Shown here one piece after another: positions 36,621 through 45,972 of a stretch of DNA of 64,000 nucleotides. The notes below the pieces were generated by a model. The model ran no database searches. It had not been told where the DNA came from and saw only the letters and a list, made by a program, of their open reading frames with translations. The translations under genes were made by a program, and so were the position numbers. This stretch comes from Polytrichum commune. Lineage: Eukaryota > Streptophyta > Polytrichopsida > Polytrichales > Polytrichaceae. Where the stretch lies: contig OX485805.1 of the NCBI GenBank assembly GCA_950295325.1, forward strand, positions 1,054,501-1,118,500, given 5' to 3'. Positions within the stretch are counted from its first letter, which is position 1. Every line of letters starts with the position of its first letter.

Positions 36621-36776
36621 TGTTTTGAAGTGTGTGTGAGTTGTTTGTGAAATCTAGTGAGTGGAATTCTAGTGAGTGTTAGTGATATCTGAGTGTTCAG
36701 GTGTAATCAGATTCTAAGAATCAGATTCGCAAAACCTATTCGCAAAACAACATCAGATTGGTAGAGCTTGCATCAA

Positions 36777-37599
36777 GGTAACTTATCTCATTCAACATAA
36801 CCTGCTTCTTAGCCTTTAGGGTCTTCATGCGTATACAATGTATAAGCATTGTATATGCAGCGTAAAACATTATGGGTGAATATGGAAACACTACGGTTTC
36901 GGTAGACGCCCGAAACCTCTATATAAAACCCCAAACCCATAAAGAATTAACTGGGCAGCTAGTTTGGGTCGACCGACCCAAACTCTGCAGCTGGTTGGGT
37001 TCGAACGACCCAAAACCTGCAGGCGGTTTGGGTCGCTCGACCCAAACTCTGCAGCTGGTTTGGGTCGCTCAACCCAAACTATGGAGCTGGTTTGGGTCGC
37101 TCGACCCAAACTCTGCAGCTGGTTTGGGTCGCTCGACCGAAACTATGCAGCTGGTTTGGGTCGAGCGACCCAAACTCTGCAGCTGGTTTAGGGTCGCTCG
37201 ACCCAAACTCTGCAACCTACAAATCCAATATCCCAAGATAAACATCCTTCCCACCATCAACAAGAAATTATATTCAAATGGCTATAATTTGAAATCGTCT
37301 GATATTTGCTGGCATGTCCACATACGTCCAGCGCGGCTCTAGAAGGTCACCGAAAATTGCTCTCATGCTGGATAATTTGACCACTACACAATATTCAATA
37401 TATTCATATTCTTAAGACCCGAACTCTACCAATAATTCTTATAAGATTAGGCTATTCGAGGCTTGGGTTTGGGTCGGTCGACCCAAACCTCTTCATGATG
37501 GCCAGTAGAGCACCCTTCAATTCGCACTGATGTTCAATCCAAGTTGAAAAACTTTGGGTCGATCGACCTAAACTAACAATTTTGTTTCTGGACTTACAG
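36777..37599 (+). other. Leader intron (intron 1) of cargo gene A with palindromes
   Basis: A donor AAG/GTAACT at about 36777 and an acceptor CTTACAG at 37599 enclose ten or so A-type palindromes (36960-37216, 37463, 37553). Their centres are AC, CT or AG, GT and AT. The acceptor is immediately followed by the start codon, as in paralogue B (GATGCAG/ATG). Confidence 0.65.
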
Positions 37600-38973
37600 A
37601 TGGCCACTAAAAAGAGACCTGGAGAGAGGTGGTTCATGCTCGCCCCAGACTACCTTTGGGAGGAGTACGAAACTCCACAGGACGACTCATACGTCCCAAA
37701 GGATGGGATTGTTTTTGCGTGGTCCGTTCAGGTTGTGAAAGCCTCCCAGTACAAGCTCTTGTTCGTGGTGAAAGTGGGGACCCACGAGCAACACACCTGG
37801 GCAACGCTGACGGGATGGGAGGTTGCTTCCGTCCAAGCTCTCGGGGAGCACGTTGACGTTATTCTAGAGAACTCCGCAGTGCAGAACGTGCATATGTTCA
37901 TGCACCAATTCTCCGAGGCTTTCGACCCCCTATACGCCAAGGAGACGTGCGTTGACCCGGAGATAATAAAACCGGAGACCATCTTCATAGATGGCACTGT
38001 ATCGAACACCAAGGTCGCTAGCAGGTTCACAAAACTGAAACAAGCGATCACGGTTTTGAATAAGGCGTTGCAAAGCAAACCAAAAACGCAACAACCTGTC
38101 AGGCGGAAGGCCAAGACAGAAGAAGGAGCAGGTTCCTCCAGACCCCAATCTGTAAGGATTCCGCTGGCGGTTCCGGCAGATTCTAGAAGACCGAGCACTA
38201 CCTCGACTCCGGCTGACAGCGAGACGCCAACTCCTTCAGGAAGCCGGCTGACGACCCCCTCCGGGAGCCGGCAGACGACCCCGTCCGGAAGCCGGCAGAC
38301 GACCCCGTCGAAAAGGGCAAGAGAGTCATCAGTCATGACCACCGAGCCAGTTTCGCCAGAGTTGCGGATGCCCAAGCCTGGCCAAGAGGTTGATGCTGGG
38401 GAAATTCAAAAAATCAAGGACAATTTTGAGACGAAATGCCTCCATTGCTTCTTCATGGGCAGGGACTTCAAGTTCGAGGTGAACATTGGACAATGCCACC
38501 TTGCGCCACCTGAAAAGTGTGTCCGAGCCAAGGAGGATGCCTATGTCGACTGGATGGTCGCTCAAATCTTGGGAGGGCAGTTCAAGGACGACAGGCAGAC
38601 AATTGTCGTGATGCCCCAGGGCTAAAAAGAATGCCTACGGCTGATATGTGGCCGGCGATTTCTAAAGGAGATTTCTGGCTGATTGACGGCCAGCACAGTG
38701 TAGAGGCCTCCAAAAAAATCCAGCTGATGACTGAATGGGACGACCCCAACAACCAGAAGGAGAAGCTGAAGGTATGGAAGGCACTGGTGGTTTGGTCGGA
38801 CAACGAGACCGTCCTCAGTGACATCTCCAGGTTTTTCAACATGGGGAATAAAAAGAGGGCGTATCAGGCATCCTGGATTAGGAATATAATGGCCTTGAGG
38901 GATGTGTGGGAGTTCTAGGGCAGGCCGCCCAAGGAAAGGGAGAATGCAAAAGACAAGAACCCAAAATGGGAGG
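37600..38973 (+). pseudogene. Cargo gene A exon 2: N-terminal domain and ParB/DGQHR-like motif
   Basis: The start codon directly follows the leader-intron acceptor. About 150 residues of an unrecognised domain (MATKKRPGERWFML...) come first. A Ser/Thr/Pro linker with three PSGSR(Q)TTP repeats and the basic KRAR (possible nuclear signal) follows. Next is a second region (HCFFMGRDFKFEVNIGQC) and a motif GDFWLIDGQHSVEAS near 38670-38715. IDGQH followed by an A/S-rich helix is the signature of the ParB N-terminal/sulfiredoxin and DGQHR families. The exon ends at the donor GAG/GTGAGT. One frame change near 38620 and one in-frame stop near 38917 are absent from paralogue B, so this copy looks inactive. 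Paralogue B (50348-49053) is collinear. Confidence 0.7.
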
Positions 38974-39408
38974 TGAGTAAGTTTGGGTCGATCGACCCAA
39001 ACTCTTGTATTGTTTTATTTTCTTCCCAAGTTTTGTAGTTTGGGTCGATTGACCCAAACTCTTGGATTCATCAGATTTAAAGTTTGGGTCGATCGACCCA
39101 AACTATTGGCATGTTTTATAGTCTTCATCAGATTTAAAGTTTGGGTCGATCGACCCAAACTATTGGCATGTTTTATAGTCTTCATCAGATTTAAAGTTTG
39201 GGTCGATCGACCCAAACTATTGGCATATTTTATAGTCTTCATCAGATTTAAAGTTTGGGTCGATCGACCCAAACTATTGGCATGTCTTATAGTCTTCATC
39301 AGATTTAAAGTTTGGGTCGATCGACCCAAACTATTGGCATGTCTTAAACTGCTGTTCCATTTTTTTCATGATGTGTTCTCTAACATATGTTCTTGACTTC
39401 ATGTTCAG
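38974..39408 (+). repeat. Cargo gene A intron 2 with 57-bp palindrome array
   Basis: Seven A-type palindromes lie here, all but one with centre AT. The last five sit in an exact 57-bp tandem repeat (CATCAGATTTAAAG starts at 39069, 39126, 39183, 39240 and 39297). The donor is GTGAGT and the acceptor is TGTTCAG. Confidence 0.9.
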
Positions 39409-40740
39409 GACTTCAAATACCAGATGATCAATAAATTCTCCTCTATCGACAACGCTAGCCACAAGCAAAAAAAATATAACGAGCTAAGAGGAGAAATCTA
39501 CTTGATCACAGCGTCCGACTCCGTGTGGACAAAATGGAAGACTGTCTTCGAAAAACACGAAACGGGAGACCTCATCGATCCCGACACCGGTATTCTGTAC
39601 AACCAGACTGCGCGCTTCAAGCAAATGAAGCCACTAGTGAGGGAGTTCTTTAGAGCTCTTCAAGGTCTCTCAGAGACAGAGGTGGGAAAGGCGGCGTCCC
39701 ACATCCTCCACGTGGAGCCGACGGCGAAGAGATGCTGGGTTCACCCAAAGATCGTCTTCACGAAGCCAAAGATCTTCGTCCCTTCATGCTACACCTTGAA
39801 GGAATGGACGGAGAACAGGAAGAAGAAGACGACCATTGTCCAAGAGCTGCACAAGCTGGTGCCCGAGAAGAAGCTCATCGTGGACGGAGAGGTTGACGAG
39901 GCGCACTGGAGGGCATTCAAAGCCGAGTACAAGTTCACCAGTGCGTCCATGGCGGCACTCATGAGGGAGGCGGGAGACGACTTCCTCAGGTCCAAGTTCG
40001 TGAAGGGGGGGAGGAACCGGGCGCTTCCCGAACACTCCGCGCGTGCCTTCTCCAACTTTATAAAGGAGAAGAAGATCGTCAGCTTCGAGGGCGAAGCTCA
40101 CTTCAACTTGGTCTCCCTCGAACCTCTAAAGATCCAAGGTTGGCCGGGCTCTGAGTCCAGGATGGCGATCAGGACTGCAGCTGGGGACCGCTTCCCCTTC
40201 GGAATGATAGACTTCAGGAACATTCCTGGAGCCTCATTCGAGGGGACAATGAGCACCCCGTTTTACGAGCCGTTCTTCACCAAGTTTGTGGACTACGCCA
40301 GCCCCAAATTCAAGGAGGTCGACGTCTGGTTGTGGATTGTCGAGGACAGGAGGGCGGAGCAGGTGTACGAGATCGTGCGTAAATTGCAACCAGAGTACGC
40401 CGTCTCAAAATCTCATTACGTTGCTGCACCGGCGGAGGGGGCGTACAGCTCATTGAAAGACAAGAAGACGAAGATAGTCTGTGTGCTGTGCTTGTACTTC
40501 GTGTACAAAGCTGAGCTGCTGAAGGTGCCAAACCATCCTATAGCCCGGATGGAAAAGCTTTTCCAAGTCCCAGAAGGGTTGGGCACCAGCAGGAGCTTGT
40601 ACGACGAGGCGAAGTACGCCAACTACCCCGCGGATGAGCTGCGGATGGATTTTTACCTGCGGATGATGAGGACCCTCACGAAGAGGGGGGACTTCATCTT
40701 CAACGTCTTCGGGGGCTCCAAACCGATTTTTGCAGCAATG
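39409..40740 (+). CDS. Cargo gene A exon 3: degenerate DNA methyltransferase-like domain
   Basis: The exon is 444 codons in phase 0, fully open, and about one-third identical by eye to paralogue B exon 3. Conserved blocks are INKFSSID, LVREFFRALQGLSE, FGMIDFRNIPGAS, VDVWLWIVED and, at the end, GDFIFNVFGGSKPIFAAM. The end block matches the DPFGGSGTTLIAA motif I of ParB-linked N4/N6 DNA methyltransferases. There the motif also follows a catalytic DPPY, which here would fall in the WIVED region and is not kept. The next exon begins NIYSYVEDTDVQFY, like the GIEIDPKYV strand that follows motif I. I infer a methyltransferase fold used for binding rather than catalysis. Confidence 0.55.
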
Positions 40741-41091
40741 GTAAGAAACTAACCTCGTCGATCTATATGCCTAGTTTGGGTCGAGCGACCCAAACTATGG
40801 GCATGCTTGGTTTGGGTTGCTCGACCCAAACTAGGGCATGCTTGGTTTGGGTCGCTCGACCCAAACTAGGGGCAGGCACAGTTTGGGTCGCTCGACCCAA
40901 ACTAGGGGCAGGCACAGTTTGGGTCGCTCGACCCAAACTAGGGGCAGGCACAGTTTGGGTCGTTCGACCCAAACTAGAGCAGGCACAGTTTGGGTCGCTC
41001 GACCCAAACTAAGTATTCTTGTTTTGTTTTGGGTGTTATTTTTGCTTATTCTTCATTTGTGATCCTAATATTATTGATTTGGATTGTGCAG
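40741..41091 (+). repeat. Cargo gene A intron 3 with palindrome array
   Basis: The intron carries seven A-type palindromes between 40774 and 41009, all with centre CT (or AG on the other strand) and spaced by about 35-38 bp with GGGGCAGGCACA spacers. The donor is ATG/GTAAGA and the acceptor is TTGTGCAG. Confidence 0.9.
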
Positions 41092-42552
41092 ATGTCTGGG
41101 TTGAACATCTACTCCTATGTGGAGGATACCGATGTTCAATTCTACAGGACCCAGAAGGCTCTAGCGAAGAGAATGGACATCCTCGACTGGATTCCCGGAT
41201 CCTACGTCGAAGAGATCGTCGAGGGGGCCGAGAACCCGTTGGATATGGCCAGGCGAATCAACCCAGGCGAATTCGTCATGCAGGCCCCCGTTCAAATGCC
41301 AGAACCCTTCACCGGATTGCATCCGGGCAATCCGTCCGTGGAGGCAGGTGGCGAGGTTGCGGAGGAGGAAGAGGAGGAGGAGGAGGAGAAAGTGGAAGGA
41401 GAGGTGGAGGAAGGGGCAACAGGATTCACTCAAGAATCCGAGGCCCCTCAGCGGAAGAAGGCCATGCGGGCTGCCACGCCGCAGAGCAAGCTAGTGCCCG
41501 TCCTCACGGTGGCCGACGCGAAGGACATGTATTCGAGGGACGCGACGGCCACCTTCAGGGAGCGGCGAATGCTGAAGGGGAAGAAATTATATAGCGACTA
41601 TGCGGTGGAAGAGACGACCGCCATAAGCTCCGAGGACGAGGACGACATGGAGCTCGCAAAGAGGCTGAGGTCGGATCCTGCCTCCCCCACAGCGTTCGCC
41701 GGGATGGTGAGGGTGAAACCCGAGGTCCTCACCGTGGAGGAGGCCAACGCGAAGATGCTCCGGGACGAGGAGCAACGCATCCGATTGCAGAAGGCCGCCG
41801 CCGAGGAGCCCTCGGTCCGCAACGAAGTCGCGGAGTTGAGGGCTCTCCTGTTGGAGCAGGAGCGGCAAAGGGCGATGGCCCCACCTCCGTCCCAAGCGGA
41901 CCTGATCACGCAAGTGATCCAGGGCATGCTGGCGCAGGGATTGGTGATGGCTCCCCCGAGTTCATTCCCTCACTTGCCAGCAGGCTTCCCTCCACAGGAT
42001 ATCCGCCCGCGGCCGGCTACGCAGCAGTCCTTCAGCTTCGCGCATTTGCTGCAGCCTCACGCCCGCCCTTACGCGCCCATCCAGCAGGTGGACGACCCCA
42101 ACCTTTGGCGCGTCCCCGGAGCTTCCAGCCCGTTGGGACCCCCGCCGCTCCGGCCTCCCATCCTCTTGCCCCCACACCACCAGCGGGACGACCCCCACAT
42201 GTTTGGGTCGGCCGACCCAAACAGTGCCGACGTTGCAGCTTCCCAGAGCGACGCTCGCCAAACAACAGGGTTTGGGTCGGCCGACCCAAACCCCGTCCCC
42301 AATCAGACCCCGGTGGACGAGCCCATGTTAGATGTTGAAGGCCCGCAAGGGCCTGGTGATACCTCTACTCCTAACCCAGTCGATGAACCAATGCATGATG
42401 CGCATGCGGAGGTTGGGTTGGGACAAAGGCCTGACAGTCAGCCTTTGCATGAGCAGGTTGAGGCTGAAGTCGTTGTCGGAGGCGGCGGTGACAGAGGTGG
42501 GGCAGCACACGCGGTGACGGCATCCACGTCGTCAAGGCGCGACCAAGGCGAG
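41092..42552 (+). CDS. Cargo gene A exon 4: end of methyltransferase-like fold and long charged/proline linker
   Basis: The exon is 487 codons in phase 0, fully open. It begins MSGLNIYSYVEDTDVQFYRTQKAL, parallel to B's MLGLCVNTYIDAVDEEDYKFHRTKA. A Glu run (about residues 85-105), a predicted helical segment (EEANAKMLRDEEQRIRLQ) and a Pro-rich tail follow. Two A-type palindromes lie in the coding sequence (42201-42222 and 42270-42291). Both are read in frame as FGSADPN. The exon ends at the donor GAG/GTAATG. Exon B4 has nearly the same length (481 codons) and also carries two palindromes of its own type. Confidence 0.65.
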
Positions 42553-43067
42553 GTAATGCACTGACCCCACTCAGTTTGGGTCGGTCGACCCAAACTCCCT
42601 GGGTCTTTGTCTTCTTGCCTTGGTCGTGTCCCCTAGCTACCCTAAACTCACGCACACGTCGCGCCCCCCGGCACTCGCGCCCTTCGCCACATCCCCCCGA
42701 CCATTCATTCGTCCACATACCCCCGGCTTGCGACGAAGTCTTCATCACGGCGGCCCGTCTCTTTAATTTTTGCTAGATGTAGAAGTAGGCTAGTTTGAAC
42801 GCATCGTTCAACGCGGCTCCCCCCCAATCAAGATGTACATAGAGCATTGTATACAATATAATCACCATTTTTTACTCCTATATACTTGTATCCTGTGTTT
42901 GGATGTATGTTGTATGCTCTTGCCTCTCTTGTGTCCCTTGTTGCACCCCCTCCAAAATGAATCAAATGGTTTTGTGTTTGCACCGAGAACACTCGTTTCT
43001 TTAAATGCTTCGTTTGGACATAGCATGACATAAGTCGCCCACCGTTTTCTCTCGATCGTATCCGCAG
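42553..43067 (+). other. Cargo gene A intron 4
   Basis: The 515-bp intron has one A-type palindrome with centre GT (42574-42595). The acceptor is ATCCGCAG. The equivalent B intron (about 0.6 kb before insertion) holds five B palindromes and is where element A landed. Confidence 0.7.
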
Positions 43068-43880
43068 GGCTCAGAGCATAGCGTAGCGGCTCCCCGACGC
43101 TCTTCTCCAAGGAGTGGAGAGGGCAGCGCGGCGGCGCCCCCGATTTTACCCGTCCCGCCCCCGCGGCCGAAGAAACGATTCCTGGTGTTAGACCTGAACG
43201 GGGTCCTCGTCCAGTGCGTTCATTGCCCTAGGACCCCCACGGTGCCCTTTTGCAAGCCCGAGGATGCTAATTACGACGGGCCGCCCACATTCATAAAGAG
43301 CAAGCTAGTTCACCTCCGCCCGTGGCTTCGGACCTTCCTCCAGATGGCCCAACAGCGATGGTGGGTGGTCGTGTGGAGCTCCATGACGGCCGAGAACACC
43401 AATGCCGTCATGGAGTTCATCTTCAAGGGCATCGAGCCCCCCTGCATGGTCCTAGCACAGGAAGCCTGTAGAATATTGTACACACCGGACGGCAAAGTCG
43501 TCAAAAAACCAAACAACCCCGCTTCCCCCCAATACCTCAAGGTCTTGAAGCCCATTTTTTGGGACCAGCGTCCGTCATTGATAGGCGTCCCCTACGACGT
43601 CCGGCCCACCCGCGAGAACACGCTCATGGTGGACGACAGCGCCGCAAAGAACATGTTGAACCCGACGGCCAACCTCATAGTTTGCCCTACGTGGACGGTC
43701 GAGAAGGTCCGGGACCGATTTTTGTTAGACCTTGGTAAATACCTCCAGGCGCTCTGCGAAAGCGGACTGCCCGTAAACAATTTTGTTAGGAACAATCCGA
43801 TAGGCGAGAGATACTTGGATCCACGAGACCATTTGTACAGAGAGTTGTTATCTCACGCGAAATTTAACAAGCTCATTTGA
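43068..43880 (+). CDS. Cargo gene A exon 5: FCP1/NIF-like HAD phosphatase domain
   Basis: The exon is open in phase 0 to a TGA at 43878. After a Pro/Arg-rich lead it reads FLVLDLNGVLVQ (HAD motif I), VVVWSSMTAENTNAVMEF (motif II region), Lys-containing CRILYTPDGKVVKK, then ENTLMVDDSAAKNMLNP (motif III/IV). This order and spacing fit FCP1-homology (NIF) phosphatases. The DLNG form, with Asn in place of the second Asp, recalls a plant HAD subfamily with LDLNGLL, so a captured host domain is likely. The exon is well preserved. Its activity is uncertain because of that substitution. It could be a phosphoprotein-binding module. Confidence 0.75.
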   Translation, partial: GSEHSVAAPRRSSPRSGEGSAAAPPILPVPPPRPKKRFLVLDLNGVLVQCVHCPRTPTVPFCKPEDANYDGPPTFIKSKLVHLRPWLRTFLQMAQQRWWVVVWSSMTAENTNAVMEFIFKGIEPPCMVLAQEACRILYTPDGKVVKKPNNPASPQYLKVLKPIFWDQRPSLIGVPYDVRPTRENTLMVDDSAAKNMLNPTANLIVCPTWTVEKVRDRFLLDLGKYLQALCESGLPVNNFVRNNPIGERYLDPRDHLYRELLSHAKFNKLI

Positions 43881-43892
43881 GACACTACGTGT

Positions 43893-43910
43893 GTTTGTAT
43901 GTGTATGTAT

Positions 43911-43941
<31 letters not shown>

Positions 43942-43942
43942 C
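43893..43942 (+). repeat. GT/GC microsatellite
   Basis: About 50 bp of (GT)n turning to (GC)n lie just after the phosphatase stop codon. Confidence 0.9.
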
Positions 43943-44045
43943 CCGTTCATTTTGTGTAATATATGCTTCATATGTATCTTGATTTTCACGCGCTCTATCA
44001 AACCCTCCTCCCTTGGGTTTTGTTTCGTTTCCTTTTTTGCGCCAG

Positions 44046-44859
44046 CGTTTGGAGCCCTTGATTGACATCGTCAGCGAGTCGGACTTGGGGAGCTTCTTCT
44101 ACGAGACCGTCTACGACGCCGCGTCGACCATTGACTACTCCAAGGAGCCTCTTGACGCCGGCGTCGTCGATAGCCCCCCACCCAAGCAAATCTTCCGGCA
44201 TTCTCCGTCCCCGTCGCCGCTCAAGGGCATAAATCGCAAATGCGTCCGGACATCCCCCTCTCCGCCCGGCGGCAGTAGTACACCTCAACGGCGGCTGCGG
44301 ATGGACGCTCGGCCAACGAAGAGTGGAACCCTTCCTATTCCTTTGCGGGACGCATTGCCCCTCCTCGCCGACTCCGACGGGAACGCCCCCGGTGACAAGG
44401 TGAACCCCCCCCCAAACCTGGTTAACCGCGCATTACAATCATTTTGCACTTAAAAAATGAACGTGTGACACGTTTGGGTCTTCCTCCCTAAACTAACACA
44501 TGTGGTCTTGCATTGACGCGTTGCAGGTTGCTCCCACCCGTAAACCTATGCGGTCTAGTGCGTCCATCGAGTTCGAGCGTATGTACGCCATGACCAGAAA
44601 TGCGAGACAATCCACTTCATCGTATTCGAATTCTTCGACGTATATTTCGGGTGGCCGACGGACTCCAAAATGTGTTATGGATGGCGGTCACCCCAAGAAT
44701 GGCTATAGTCGCGGGGCGGAGATTTTCAGGAATGTTGAAGCAATGCGAGCAAAAGAAGCTGCAGCAAAAGAAAAAGAGGCAAAAGAAAAAGAGGCAAAAG
44801 AAAAAAAAGCAAAAGAAAATGAAGCAAAAGAAAAAGAGGTAGTCTCCGAGGCTAGATAG
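44046..44859 (+). CDS. Downstream two-exon coding unit with Lys/Glu-rich tail
   Basis: Exons 44046-44399 and 44527-44859 are separated by a 127-bp GT-AG intron (acceptor GTTGCAG), all in phase 0. The first starts after an acceptor TTGCGCCAG and reads RLEPLIDIVSESDLGSFFYET, then a Ser/Pro-rich stretch. The second ends with repeated AKEKE units, a charged helix. I do not recognise the product. No start codon is evident, so it may be the end of an alternative transcript of the cargo gene, or a separate gene with an unseen first exon. Confidence 0.4.
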
Positions 44860-44989
44860 TCCATAGTAGGCGTAGGGTTGTGGGCCATAGGCAAGAACAT
44901 TTTGGGTCGCACTATCCAATGGATGTGTGGTGTTAGCATGCTATGCATTTTACGTGCCATACTTTGTATGTTTTTTTTGCAATAATATA

Positions 44990-45420
44990 AGTGTCACATG
45001 ATTTTGCCTTCAATATGGTCTAAGGTTTGGAGTGCCTTATTGTGTGCATTAATATGAATGTTTTAAGATTTTCCCTTCAATAAGATCTATGGTTTGGATT
45101 GCCCTACCTAAATCATATTCATACAAGCTCTCATATTTTGTGTGCATTAATATGAATGTTTTAAGATTTTCCCTTCAATAAGATCTATGGTTTGGATTGC
45201 CCTACCTAAACCATATCCATACAAGCTCTCATATTTTGTGTGCATTAATATGAATGTTTTAAGATTTTCCCTTCAATAAGATCTATGGTTTGGATTGCCC
45301 TACCTAAACCATATTCATACAAGCTCTCATATTTTGTGTGCATTAATATGAATGTTTTAAGATGTCCCCTTCAATTTGGTCTAAGGTTTCGATTGCCCAC
45401 CCTAAACCATCACAAATATG
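44990..45420 (+). repeat. Subterminal 98-bp tandem repeats of element A
   Basis: The phrase GCATTAATATGAATGTTTTA starts near 45048, 45146, 45244 and 45342, an exact 98-bp step. The flanking degenerate units contain GGTTTGGATTGCCCTACC. Subterminal repeats next to the TIR are usual binding sites for transposases. Confidence 0.85.
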
Positions 45421-45541
45421 AGTTATTAATGGGGTTCTTGGTCTAAACACCCGCTTCAAAGTGTTTGCATCTTACAACTTTCACCAATATGTGTTCCATT
45501 TATCCTTGTTCTTATTTCTATGAATGTCTCAAAATGCCCAA

Positions 45542-45569
45542 AAAGTCTCAATTTAACGAATATAGTGTT
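45542..45569 (-). repeat. Element A right TIR
   Basis: The reverse complement equals the left TIR over 28 bases. ATTT follows as the target duplication and is at the same time the edge of a B palindrome. Confidence 0.9.
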
Positions 45570-45570
45570 A

Positions 45571-45972
45571 TTTACGAACGGGCGTTCGTGAAAGAGATCG
45601 TCGCGGGGTGGCATCCTCTTACGAGCGTCCGTTCGTGAACGAGGCAGAATTGCACAACAGATTTGAACCCGCATGAACATACACAAAACAACCAATGCGA
45701 GACAACGCGATTCGATGCAAAAAAATGTTTCATTTATATGAATTCCGTGAAAATTTACAGTTTGTCTGAGATGATAAACTATCGTACAGGTTCCTAGGGC
45801 AACAGGATGCCGTGTCCTACAAAACTGGTCAACCTAAGGAAGCACGCAAAAATGGGCTATCGGAGGTCTCGGATGCCGATGTATATAACGCGTCAAAAAT
45901 ACAACGCATGTGGTTAGAGATGTTACGAACGCGCGTTCGTAAATGCATGCGGTAGTCTCAAAGATGAGTTAC
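45571..45972 (-). other. Cargo gene B intron 4, donor-side part
   Basis: The minus-strand intron starts at the donor GAG/GTAACT (45972). It carries three B palindromes (about 45924, 45611 and 45571; centres CG, TC and GG). It is interrupted by element A and resumes at 27650. Confidence 0.75.

Larger units (their letters stand above)
27651..45569. mobile_element. Element A: complete 17.9-kb TIR DNA transposon with cargo gene
   Basis: Perfect 28-bp terminal inverted repeats (27651-27678 and 45542-45569) bound the element. The four-base duplication ATTT flanks it (27647-27650 and 45570-45573). Removing A restores an uninterrupted B palindrome and B intron 4. Contents in order: minus-strand DUF7869 transposase gene (28182-31246), a 79-bp palindrome satellite (31456-32840), AT-rich spacer, a promoter and untranslated leader (about 35980-36780), the plus-strand cargo gene (37600-43880), two more coding exons (44046-44859) and subterminal 98-bp repeats. 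The superfamily is not one I can assign. The AACACTA end superficially recalls CACTA elements, but a 3-bp duplication does not fit. Confidence 0.85.

Noticed and set aside
37600-43880. Cargo gene as a virus-derived or Polinton-like module
   Set aside because: No capsid, polymerase B, packaging ATPase or protease was recognised; only DNA-binding-like and HAD domains are seen.
43853-44068. Frames across the GT microsatellite
   Set aside because: They encode only Thr/His or Cys/Val repeats from the microsatellite.
27651-45569. Element A as a CACTA (EnSpm) transposon
   Set aside because: The end contains CACTA two bases in, but the flanks do not give a 3-bp duplication and the transposase is of DUF7869 type rather than the CACTA transposase.
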